A stretch of 64,000 nucleotides of DNA from Armatimonas rosea (GTDB taxonomy: Bacteria; Armatimonadota; Armatimonadia; Armatimonadales; Armatimonadaceae): the NCBI RefSeq assembly GCF_014202505.1, contig NZ_JACHGW010000002.1:1116001-1180000 (forward strand), given 5' to 3'. Shown piece after piece: positions 1 to 7,206 of this stretch (its first letter is position 1; every line of letters starts with the position of its first letter). The notes beneath the pieces were generated by a model that was not told where the DNA came from, ran no database searches, and saw only the letters and a list, made by a program, of their open reading frames with translations. The translations under genes were made by a program, and so were the position numbers.

Positions 1-411
1 TCGTGGCCGCTCCTCGTGGTGGCGACCTGGGCGCTGGTGGCGCTTTTGGCGACGCTGCTCTGTGGGGGAGTGGCGGGGCTGGTGCTAGGAAATCCCGCGT
101 ACTGGAGCGACGGCAAGCCCCGCGCGCGGGTGCAGCTGAGCCTGCTGAGTATCCTGATCGGGGGGGCAGCTTGGTGGGGCGCGGGAGCGGCGCATCTGGT
201 GGGGGCGCAGCGCCTGACCGGGGCGCTCTGTGGGATTGTCCTGCTCTTTCCCCTGGGAATCGCGATGCTGACCCTGGCCTTCCAAGGACGCCAGCGCGGC
301 AAGGCAGCACCCGTGAGCATCCTCACCGGGCTGGCGACTCTCTCGCTTCCCACCGCCTTTGGCCTGTCGCTGCTCTGCGCGATCTTTCTGCTCCTGACCG
401 CACGCCCGTAA
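1..411 (+). CDS. Hypothetical small integral membrane protein, 5' end outside the window
   Basis: The reading frame is open from base 1, so the true start probably lies upstream; GTG at 16 is the first internal candidate. The 136 visible residues form about four hydrophobic helices (around residues 5-27, 46-66, 70-92 and 105-130) with short basic loops such as GRQRGK. There is no catalytic motif and I do not recognise a family. It ends 31 bases before the next membrane protein on the same strand, so it may be the first visible gene of an operon of membrane proteins. The topology reading is an inference from hydrophobicity only. Confidence 0.55.
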   Translation, partial: SWPLLVVATWALVALLATLLCGGVAGLVLGNPAYWSDGKPRARVQLSLLSILIGGAAWWGAGAAHLVGAQRLTGALCGIVLLFPLGIAMLTLAFQGRQRGKAAPVSILTGLATLSLPTAFGLSLLCAIFLLLTARP

Positions 412-442
412 CCAACCCATGCCACTCTGCGTTTAGAGCGGC

Positions 443-2275
443 ATGAGTGGTCTTGCCAAGAAGAGCCTGCTGGTGGTTGCCTTTGTCTTGACAGGGCTCC
501 ACTTCCATCCCCAGACTGCCTGGCTGATACGGACACAGTGGCGTGTCGTGTTTGCGGGTGCCGGAGAACGAGTCGGCACTGCGGCACTCGGAAACCTAGG
601 GGCAAGCCTGGAGGAGCGGGACCAGACGGTCCTCACGCTCGCCCAGCAGCACCCGGAGAGCGTCCCCGTGGTTCTCGCAGCGGCGTTTATCCAAGACGAT
701 CCCAAAGTCGCGCAGAGGCTCTGTGCGGACCTGGCAAGGCGCTTCCCCCAAGAGCCCGCCGTCGCCGCAGGTGTCCTCCGCGCCTGGCTGACGCGAAACA
801 ACAGCGCGTTTCTGCCCCACCGCCCCCAAGACGAAGCCGTGCTCCAGCGCCGCTCTCCGCCGAGTGCCTGGCAGCGCCGACTTATTTCGTCGCCGCCACA
901 GCCCCCAGCGGGCATGGTGACACCGTTTCTGGAGCAGGCCCGGCACGGCGAGGCAATCGACCCCGACAATGCGTTCTTTCCCGCCATGCGCGCCGTGGCC
1001 CTCTTTACCGCGCACCGGGACCAAGAGGCGCTTCAGGCCCTGCACCTCGCCGCGACAAAGCGACGCTGGGACGACTACCACACGGCGATGGTCCAGGGAC
1101 GCCACGAGCTTCTGACCCTCCACTACGGCTCCCACCCCGCTCTTGGGGATTACTCGACAGAGCTGCTCTTCAACTTCCCTGACCTCGGTGCCCTCCGCCG
1201 TGCAAGCCGGCTGGCTCTGGTGCATGCGGTCCGCCGCGAGCTGCTGGGCGACTTGGAAGGAGGCTTCCAGATACGCCGGACGCTCCGCACGCTGGTGACC
1301 CGGCTTCGGGAGAGTGGGTGCCTCTTGCTTTCTCCCCGAACGTTCATGGAGCGGCCGGGAGGGCTCCCAGTGGCGGCCCTCGACGATGTGAAGGAAAGAG
1401 TCCGTGGGGCGGCACTCCGCTGTGTGTACCTGGACTACCTGCGCCACATCGGTCATCCTGAGGAGGCAACGGCGGTGGAGGGCGAGCAGACGGCGTTTCG
1501 CTTGGCACGACAGCAAGCGAACGAAGACGCGAGGAATCTCTACCTGCCTCTGGTAGGTCCCTTGCTCACCTGGGGCTGGAGCCTTGTGTTTTTAGTGGGG
1601 GCCTGTCACGTTCTGATCCTGGGGGCGATCGCCGCGCTCCTGCAGCGCACTGGGCGGATTCGCGCGAGCCTGCCCGCCCATCCGGGGGTGCGTGCCGCGC
1701 TCTGGCTGGTGCTCGGAGTGCTCCCGCTGGTCGCGATTGCCCTGGTGAGCGGCGCGCTCTTCCGCTCTTGGGCACTCTATCCCGCGGCTGGCCTGGGAAT
1801 CTTTGCGCTCGCTCAGCTTGTCCGTACGACGCCACGTGGTCGGCGCTGGCGCAGTGCGGGCTGGCTCCTCGCCGCGCTGGCGGGGCTTGCTGCTCTGGCC
1901 ACGCTGCTCTACCTGCCGCTATCGGGGGCGCTGGCACTGCGCTCGGCCGTGCTGGGCTCCGGGGAGGGCTGTGGCTGTGGCGAACCCGACGACGAGGTGG
2001 CGACAGACACAGTCTCTGAGCCGGAGGCATGGGTGGCAGGGAACAGTACGGCAATGACCGGGACGCTCTGCCTCCCTCTGGCGCTGGTGGCTGTTCTCCT
2101 GGTGGTGAGCCGCGTGCGGCGTGTGCCCGTCACGGTCGGGGTTGTGCGCGGCGTCGCACGGGGGAGCCTGCCTCTCTTTGTCGCCTTACTGATCCATCAC
2201 GCACTGGCAACGGTGCTCTTGGTGTCGCAGGAAGCAACCCTCCGCGCGACCGCTCTGGAGTCCTCTCGTCGATGA
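443..2275 (+). CDS. Large multi-pass membrane protein, first of a tandem paralogous pair
   Basis: A 610-residue protein that I do not recognise. It has an N-terminal hydrophobic anchor (about residues 8-25), a soluble helical region to about residue 365, and a C-terminal block of about six membrane helices (about 370-600). The soluble part carries IDPDNAFFPAMRAVALF and, later, KRRWDDY; nearly the same motifs (CDPGNAFFPTLRAVALL, PRWDDY) occur in the next gene, so the two are duplicates. A Cys/Gly-rich loop (GEGCGCGEPDD) sits between the last helices and is absent from the paralogue. The stop codon overlaps the next start as ATGA, implying translational coupling. Confidence 0.7.
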   Translation: MSGLAKKSLLVVAFVLTGLHFHPQTAWLIRTQWRVVFAGAGERVGTAALGNLGASLEERDQTVLTLAQQHPESVPVVLAAAFIQDDPKVAQRLCADLARRFPQEPAVAAGVLRAWLTRNNSAFLPHRPQDEAVLQRRSPPSAWQRRLISSPPQPPAGMVTPFLEQARHGEAIDPDNAFFPAMRAVALFTAHRDQEALQALHLAATKRRWDDYHTAMVQGRHELLTLHYGSHPALGDYSTELLFNFPDLGALRRASRLALVHAVRRELLGDLEGGFQIRRTLRTLVTRLRESGCLLLSPRTFMERPGGLPVAALDDVKERVRGAALRCVYLDYLRHIGHPEEATAVEGEQTAFRLARQQANEDARNLYLPLVGPLLTWGWSLVFLVGACHVLILGAIAALLQRTGRIRASLPAHPGVRAALWLVLGVLPLVAIALVSGALFRSWALYPAAGLGIFALAQLVRTTPRGRRWRSAGWLLAALAGLAALATLLYLPLSGALALRSAVLGSGEGCGCGEPDDEVATDTVSEPEAWVAGNSTAMTGTLCLPLALVAVLLVVSRVRRVPVTVGVVRGVARGSLPLFVALLIHHALATVLLVSQEATLRATALESSRR

Positions 2276-3957
2276 AAAAGAACCCTCTCTCTCTGCTCTG
2301 TCTTACCCTGAGTGTCGCGATCCTGCTGACCCTCTCGCTCCATCCCAAGACCGGCTGGCTGGTGCGCCAGCAGGCACAGGCCGCTTTTGGCGGAAAAGGC
2401 CCCGCGCTGGTCAAGGCGCTGGACGGCCCCGCGGTCCCGCCAAAGCTCAGCCCCGCGGGGGAGCTAGCCCGGACGCTACGCGAGCTCTGCCGGGAAAAAC
2501 TCACCCTGGAGCGCAAGGCGGAGGAGGTGTTCTATCAGGGGCACTCCGAGGCGGGTTTTCCGAAGACCTATCCCAAGGACCTCTCGCTCTACGATATTCT
2601 GGCACTCACGGAGGCCGGCGAGCAGTGCGATCCGGGCAATGCCTTCTTCCCGACGCTCCGTGCCGTGGCCTTGCTCGCTTTTCATAGCGACAGCCAGGCA
2701 CTCGCCGCGCTCCACCAAGCTGCACAGTGCCCCCGCTGGGACGACTACACCAATGAGGAGGTTCTGGCGCGGCTGGCGCAGCTCGATCACGTGCAGGGCA
2801 GGCACTCCGCCCTCGCCGAGATGCAGGTTGAGCAGAGCCTGATTGCTCCACACTTTGGTCGCCTGAGGGCACTGGCACGGGTAGTCACGGTGTTGGCGGC
2901 GAAGAGAGAGCAAGCGGGCGCACTTACCGAGGGGCTCGCGCTACGGCATGACCTCAGAGCGCTGGGCGTCCTTCTTCGAGAGCAGCCGGGCTTGCCGCTG
3001 ACAGCACACACCGGGATCACGCTAACCGCGATTGCGACGGCCCGCCCCGGCGGCGAGCTACCACGAAAGTACACCGGCTCGTCGGAAGAGACCAAGCAAG
3101 CCCGACGACGGGATACTCTGGCGGCACATACCAAGTACTGGGGAGCGGCGGAGGCGAGTGCGGTGGCACAGCTCTGGAAGCGCAATGAGGAAGCCAAGGC
3201 GCTTCATGGCACTTTCACCCTTGCCAGCGATAGCTTCTACGGCCTCGCCGCCGAGTGGCAAGTGGGGCTACGCGGGCTGGCGACCCTCTTGGCGACCTTG
3301 CTGATCGGGGCGTTTTGTGCCCTGGTCGCGCGTCTTCACCGTCAGAGAGCAGCCTGTCTCGGTATTCGTCTCGGGCTCTGGCTGATGCTGGGAATTGTCC
3401 CGCTGGCCGTCTGGCGCTCGGGGCTTTCCGAATCCGAGGTCTGGCTCTCGCTAGGGCTACTGCTCGCTCAAGGCGGCATTGGGCTCTTTACGCTCTGGCA
3501 GGCGTGGCGGACGATGGAGCGAGGACGGTACTTACTAGAGGTGGTCGTGATGGCGGCGACCGTGCTCGCGCTGGGCCAGCTGGTGTTGCTTGCGAGCGTC
3601 GCGATGTGGGGAGCGGAGGACACAATCAACACGTTCTACGACACCTACCTGCGCTGCTTCTCCGCGAGTGCGGCAGACCCACAGCCCTGGTGGCAGGCAC
3701 TTGGGGACGAAGCATGCTCCCGTGCGTTCTTTGCCTTCCCCGCTCTCTACCCCCTTCTCTGCCTGGTTCCCGTCTTGGCGATTGTGAGCCGGGTCAAGCG
3801 TGTTCCGGTGGTCTTTGGCGTCCTGCGTGGCCTTGGGCGGTGCACCTTGCCGCTGGTGCTGGCGCTGACCCTGGCCTATGCCTGGCAGGTGGAGAGAACA
3901 GCGCATCGCGAGGCGCGGCTCACAGCGGAGCTTCGGGCATTCTATACGCGGCCTTAG
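2272..3957 (+). CDS. Large multi-pass membrane protein, second of the tandem pair
   Basis: A 561-residue paralogue of the preceding gene with the same plan: N-terminal membrane anchor, soluble helical middle with NAFFPTLRAVALLAF and PRWDDY, and about six C-terminal helices. The ATG at 2272 was chosen because it overlaps the upstream stop (ATGA), is followed by the start of the conserved region, and an in-frame start further upstream would run through the previous gene. The shared motif resembles the repeating helices of TPR-like domains, but that is only an impression. Function is unknown; duplication and coupling suggest the two proteins act together at the membrane. The 3' end overlaps the convergent hydrolase gene by four bases. 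Confidence 0.72.
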   Translation: MKKNPLSLLCLTLSVAILLTLSLHPKTGWLVRQQAQAAFGGKGPALVKALDGPAVPPKLSPAGELARTLRELCREKLTLERKAEEVFYQGHSEAGFPKTYPKDLSLYDILALTEAGEQCDPGNAFFPTLRAVALLAFHSDSQALAALHQAAQCPRWDDYTNEEVLARLAQLDHVQGRHSALAEMQVEQSLIAPHFGRLRALARVVTVLAAKREQAGALTEGLALRHDLRALGVLLREQPGLPLTAHTGITLTAIATARPGGELPRKYTGSSEETKQARRRDTLAAHTKYWGAAEASAVAQLWKRNEEAKALHGTFTLASDSFYGLAAEWQVGLRGLATLLATLLIGAFCALVARLHRQRAACLGIRLGLWLMLGIVPLAVWRSGLSESEVWLSLGLLLAQGGIGLFTLWQAWRTMERGRYLLEVVVMAATVLALGQLVLLASVAMWGAEDTINTFYDTYLRCFSASAADPQPWWQALGDEACSRAFFAFPALYPLLCLVPVLAIVSRVKRVPVVFGVLRGLGRCTLPLVLALTLAYAWQVERTAHREARLTAELRAFYTRP

Positions 3958-4979
3958 AGCGTCCCGGCGAGAGCGTTCATAAACCGGCGGCGCAGGGGCA
4001 GGAACTCGGTCTTGCTGTTGTCGACATAGACCGCGTTGGTGAGCAGGACGATCACGCACCCGGACTCGGGATCGAGAACGAGTGCGGTGCCCGTGAAGCC
4101 CGAGTGCCCAACGGCGCGGTCAGACAGTAGGTCGCCGGTGGGGGTGAGGCCATTGGGCTTGCAGAAAAACGCGAGCGTGTGTCCGGGCGGTGTCGACTGG
4201 GGCAGCAGCCAGCGCTGGCGGGTGGGGGAGCCAAAGAGCCCGCCGTGGAGGATCGCCTCGCCGAAGCGCGCCACGGCCTCCGCGGTCCCAAAGAGCCCCG
4301 CGTTCCCCGAGACCGAGCGGCCCTCGGCGCAGATCGCGCGCGCATTGCCATCGTGGACAACGCCTGCCAGTGTCTCCCCGGAGCGTGGCCCCTCCTGGGA
4401 GATGGTCGGGGCGGAGCGGGCGGGGTCAGGGTGGTAGGTGAGCTGCTCACTGAGGCCCAGCGGCGCGAAGACGTGCTCGGCGGCGAAGCGATCTACGGTG
4501 GTGCCGGTGACAGTCTCCAATACTTGCGCCAGCAGGATGTAGTTGAGGCAGGAGTATTCGTAGTGGGTGCCGGGTGCGCCCCGGAGCGGGAGCTGGCTAA
4601 TCGCACGCACGGCAGCGTCCAGCCCGAAGCCTTCGTCCTGGTAGCACGCGATCCAGGCAGGCAGGCCCGACGTGTGCGTGAGCAGGTGCCGGAGGGTGGC
4701 GTCCTTGAGGTGGCTCGCTGCGGGGATAAAGTCTGTGAGAGGTGTCGTGAGGGTGAGCTCGCCGTGCTCCACGAGGGTGCAGATGCTGGAGGCCATGGCG
4801 ACCGGCTTGGTGATACTGGCGAGGTCGTAGAGGGTGGCGAGGGCGGTGGGCGCGCTACCGTCGGTCGTGCCGAGGGCCTCGTGCCAGAGGGTCTCGCCTC
4901 GCTGCCGCACGCAGACCACGGCTCCGGGCATCGCCTCCCGCTGGATTCCCCGCAATAGGACTGTACGCACTCTTTCCAT
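3954..4979 (-). CDS. Serine hydrolase, class C beta-lactamase/esterase family
   Basis: A 341-residue protein of the beta-lactamase superfamily (penicillin-binding-protein-like esterases). The nucleophile motif SxxK is seen as SITK early in the protein, a YS motif in YEYSCLNYILLAQVLE, and the third box as GHSGFTG. In the second box Cys replaces the Asn typical of true beta-lactamases, which favours an esterase or peptidase role over antibiotic hydrolysis (inference). No signal peptide is visible. The start at 4979 lies 7 nt after a TACAAT box on the minus strand; a longer frame to 5072 would run through the divergent promoter and was rejected. Confidence 0.85.
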   Translation of the reverse strand: MERVRTVLLRGIQREAMPGAVVCVRQRGETLWHEALGTTDGSAPTALATLYDLASITKPVAMASSICTLVEHGELTLTTPLTDFIPAASHLKDATLRHLLTHTSGLPAWIACYQDEGFGLDAAVRAISQLPLRGAPGTHYEYSCLNYILLAQVLETVTGTTVDRFAAEHVFAPLGLSEQLTYHPDPARSAPTISQEGPRSGETLAGVVHDGNARAICAEGRSVSGNAGLFGTAEAVARFGEAILHGGLFGSPTRQRWLLPQSTPPGHTLAFFCKPNGLTPTGDLLSDRAVGHSGFTGTALVLDPESGCVIVLLTNAVYVDNSKTEFLPLRRRFMNALAGTL

Positions 4980-4986
4980 GGTTCCT

Positions 4987-5001
4987 ATTGTACGATACGA
5001 T
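4987..5001. promoter_or_regulatory. Overlapping divergent -10 boxes
   Basis: Only 31 bases separate two divergent start codons. On the minus strand TACAAT (4987-4992) lies 7 nt before the hydrolase ATG. On the plus strand TACGAT (4996-5001) lies 9 nt before the ATG at 5011. Neither gene has a Shine-Dalgarno sequence, so both transcripts are probably leaderless or nearly so, and the two promoters should compete for polymerase. Confidence 0.6.
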
Positions 5002-5010
5002 ACCACTATT

Positions 5011-5538
5011 ATGAGATTCAATAAGACCCAGTGGATCATCCTTGTCTCGGGGACCCTCTTTATCCTGGCCATGACCTACGGCAGTGGGATGCGGTCGCAG
5101 GTGAAGAAGCTCCAGAAGCTGACTGAGGAGTACAAGATCACCCGGCGGAACCTGCGCTCGTCGGAGCTGGCACGCAAGGCCGATATCGCGCTCCTCCACC
5201 AGCTAGAGGCCCGGCGCGAGCTGGACCTGGTGCTTCAGGCAATCGCCCAGCGCAACTTTGGGATCGCCAACGAGCTCCTCAAAAGTATCGTCGCCCACCT
5301 GAATACCGCCAAGCAGGCCGAGGCCGCCAACACCGCTGCCCTCGATGCCCTCATCCCCGTGCTCTCGTCGCTGGGCGAGACCCCCGATCCCACCAAGCTC
5401 ACCGAGCTGGCCCACAGCATGGATGTCGAGCTGGAGAAGGTCTCCCCCAAGACCGACTACAAGAGCGAGGTGACCGTCCCGCCGCCCACCGGCAACGACG
5501 AAGTCGATCCCGCCTACGAGTTCGGCCAGCGCGGCTAG
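5011..5538 (+). CDS. Membrane-anchored coiled-coil protein
   Basis: A 175-residue protein with one N-terminal membrane helix (about residues 8-25, WIILVSGTLFILAMTYG) followed by a Lys/Glu/Arg/Leu-rich helix typical of a coiled coil (about 28-130) and a Pro-rich acidic tail. No enzyme motif. The helix is short and single, so the bulk should lie on one side of the membrane. It precedes a type II secretion/type IV pilus ATPase gene, so a structural role near that machinery is possible but unproven. The start is set by the short promoter-to-ATG distance. Confidence 0.65.
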   Translation: MRFNKTQWIILVSGTLFILAMTYGSGMRSQVKKLQKLTEEYKITRRNLRSSELARKADIALLHQLEARRELDLVLQAIAQRNFGIANELLKSIVAHLNTAKQAEAANTAALDALIPVLSSLGETPDPTKLTELAHSMDVELEKVSPKTDYKSEVTVPPPTGNDEVDPAYEFGQRG

Positions 5539-5544
5539 GCCTGT

Positions 5545-5574
5545 CCTGCCCAGAGGAACCTGGGCAGGAATTTT
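5545..5574 (+). terminator. Rho-independent terminator
   Basis: A perfect 9-bp stem, CCTGCCCAG (5545-5553) and CTGGGCAGG (5560-5568), with a 6-nt loop, followed by AATTTTCT. It lies just after the coiled-coil gene and before the next ribosome binding site. Confidence 0.75.
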
Positions 5575-5615
5575 CTCCCCCCCCGGCGAACCTACTCACA
5601 GGAGAGTAGTGAAAC

Positions 5616-6902
5616 ATGAGTATGCCAGGATCTGGTCCGGGGGGCACCTCGCCCGCCATTCAAGGCCCCGCCGTTCAGATGGTCAATGCGATGGTCAACG
5701 ATGCCGTTCGCCTCGGGGCCAGTGATATCCATATCGAGCCGCGCGCCAACTGTCTCGAGGTCCGCCTTCGTGTCGATGGCGTCCTGCAGACCTGGAAAGA
5801 GCTGCCCAAGGACCTCCAGGACCCGGTCGCCGTGCGTATCAAGGTTCTGGCCGATCTTGATATCAACGAGAAGCGATTGCCCCAAGACGGCCGTATCGCC
5901 ATCACGATGCCGGGCAAGTCGTTCGACCTTCGTATCTCCAGCCTGCCGGTGCTCTACGGTGAGAAGATCGTGATGCGACTTCTGGACCGCTCGATGTCGG
6001 TGCGCCCGCTCCAGGGGCTGGACTTCTCGCCCCACAACCAGGAGACCTTTGAGGAGCTGATCCGCCAGCCGCTCGGGCTGGTGCTGGTAACCGGCCCAAC
6101 GGGGTCGGGCAAGACCACTACCCTCTACTCCGCCCTCAATGTGCTGCGGAGCAAGGCGACCAATATCGTCACCTGCGAGGACCCGGTCGAGGTCAATATG
6201 GAGGGGATCAACCAGAGCGCGGTCAATGAGAAGGTGGGCCTGACCTTCGCCCGCCAGCTCCGCGCCATCCTGCGCCAGGACCCCGATATCATCCTGGTGG
6301 GGGAGATGCGCGACCAGGAGACCGCCGAGATCGCCTTCCGCGCCGCGATGACGGGCCACCTCGTGCTCTCGACCCTGCACTCCAACGATGCCCCGACCTC
6401 GGTGACTCGTCTGATCGATATGGGGGTCCCCCCGTTTCTGATCGCCTCCGGCTTGGTGGGCATGGCTGCCCAGCGCCTCGTGCGCCGGCTCTGTGTCCGC
6501 TGCCGCCGCCAAGCGCCGCCGACCCCGCGCCAGGCCGCACTCCTAGGAATCTCCGATGCCGACCCGATCTGGCAGCCCGCAGGTTGCTCCGAGTGCGAGG
6601 GCACGGGCTACAAGGGACGAATCGGGGTGCATGAGGTCGTGACGGTCGATGAGAAGTTCTCGCGCCTGATTATCGACAAGGCACCCAGCTCGATCCTACG
6701 CCGCGCCTCGATTGATGCGGGGATGGTGCCGATCCGTGAGGACGCGCTCAACAAGATCCGGGCGGGGCTGACCAGCGCGGAGGATGTGATGCGCCAGGTC
6801 TATCTCAAGGCCGACGACGACGAGGACAAGAACTGGCAGCCGCCGGGCCAGCCGGCACAGATCGCCGCCAGCCCGGTCGCGGCGCTCCCTGCCGCTAGTT
6901 AG
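5616..6902 (+). CDS. GspE/PilB-type secretion ATPase, short form
   Basis: A 428-residue hexameric ATPase of the type II secretion/type IV pilus assembly family. Visible motifs: N2 domain with ASDIHIEPR (about 35-43), Walker A GPTGSGKTTT (160-169), Asp box and Walker B DIILVGE (224-230), His box STLHSNDAP, and a zinc-binding tetracysteine (C293, C296, C324, C327). The usual N-terminal MshEN/N1 domain, which docks onto the inner-membrane platform, is missing. A Shine-Dalgarno-like CAGGAGAG precedes the ATG. It is convergent with the longer ATPase downstream and shares its core motifs, so the two may be specialised paralogues. Confidence 0.9.
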   Translation: MSMPGSGPGGTSPAIQGPAVQMVNAMVNDAVRLGASDIHIEPRANCLEVRLRVDGVLQTWKELPKDLQDPVAVRIKVLADLDINEKRLPQDGRIAITMPGKSFDLRISSLPVLYGEKIVMRLLDRSMSVRPLQGLDFSPHNQETFEELIRQPLGLVLVTGPTGSGKTTTLYSALNVLRSKATNIVTCEDPVEVNMEGINQSAVNEKVGLTFARQLRAILRQDPDIILVGEMRDQETAEIAFRAAMTGHLVLSTLHSNDAPTSVTRLIDMGVPPFLIASGLVGMAAQRLVRRLCVRCRRQAPPTPRQAALLGISDADPIWQPAGCSECEGTGYKGRIGVHEVVTVDEKFSRLIIDKAPSSILRRASIDAGMVPIREDALNKIRAGLTSAEDVMRQVYLKADDDEDKNWQPPGQPAQIAASPVAALPAAS

Positions 6903-6928
6903 CCATCTCCCCGCGCCTTAGAGCGCTT

Positions 6929-6980
6929 CCCCTCTTCCCCTAACCGCTCGTGCCTCGCGGGGAAGAGGGGTTTTGTGTTT
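6929..6980 (+). terminator. Terminator, variant of repeat family E
   Basis: The arms CCCCTCTTCCCC (6929-6940) and GGGGAAGAGGGG (6959-6970) pair perfectly around an 18-nt loop containing GCTCGTGCCTCGC, followed by TTTTGTGTTT. The loop matches the family E palindromes elsewhere in the window, so this element probably serves as the terminator of the short ATPase gene. Confidence 0.75.
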
Positions 6981-7040
6981 ATAATGGGGCATGAGCAAAA
7001 GGTCAGCTCCTCCGCGCTGAGATTCCGACCTGATTCTGCC

Positions 7041-7201
7041 TGGACGGTAAACGTCCGGCTGTAGGGCCTTCGGCCGCCTCCCCGTGCCTCGTCGGTACAA
7101 GTAGGCTTGTCGGTACAAGAGATTCCGAGCGAAGCGAGGCGGCGCGAAGCGCCCCATAGCCGGATGATTTCCATCCGGGCTTGCCCGACGTTTACCGTCC
7201 A
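7041..7201. repeat. Palindromic repeat family A, copy 1
   Basis: A 161-bp element bounded by a perfect 15-bp inverted repeat (TGGACGGTAAACGTC at 7041-7055 and its complement at 7187-7201), with an inner pair GGCTGTAGGGC and GCCCCATAGCC. The interior is shared with copy 2 near 13,590-13,730. It occupies most of the 304-base gap between the convergent ATPases, along with the terminator before it. No coding potential or transposase. Confidence 0.75.
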
Positions 7202-7206
7202 CGCGG

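Noticed and set aside
3954-5072. Class C beta-lactamase as an antibiotic resistance gene
   Set aside because: The second-box Asn is Cys and there is no signal peptide; an esterase-like role is more likely.
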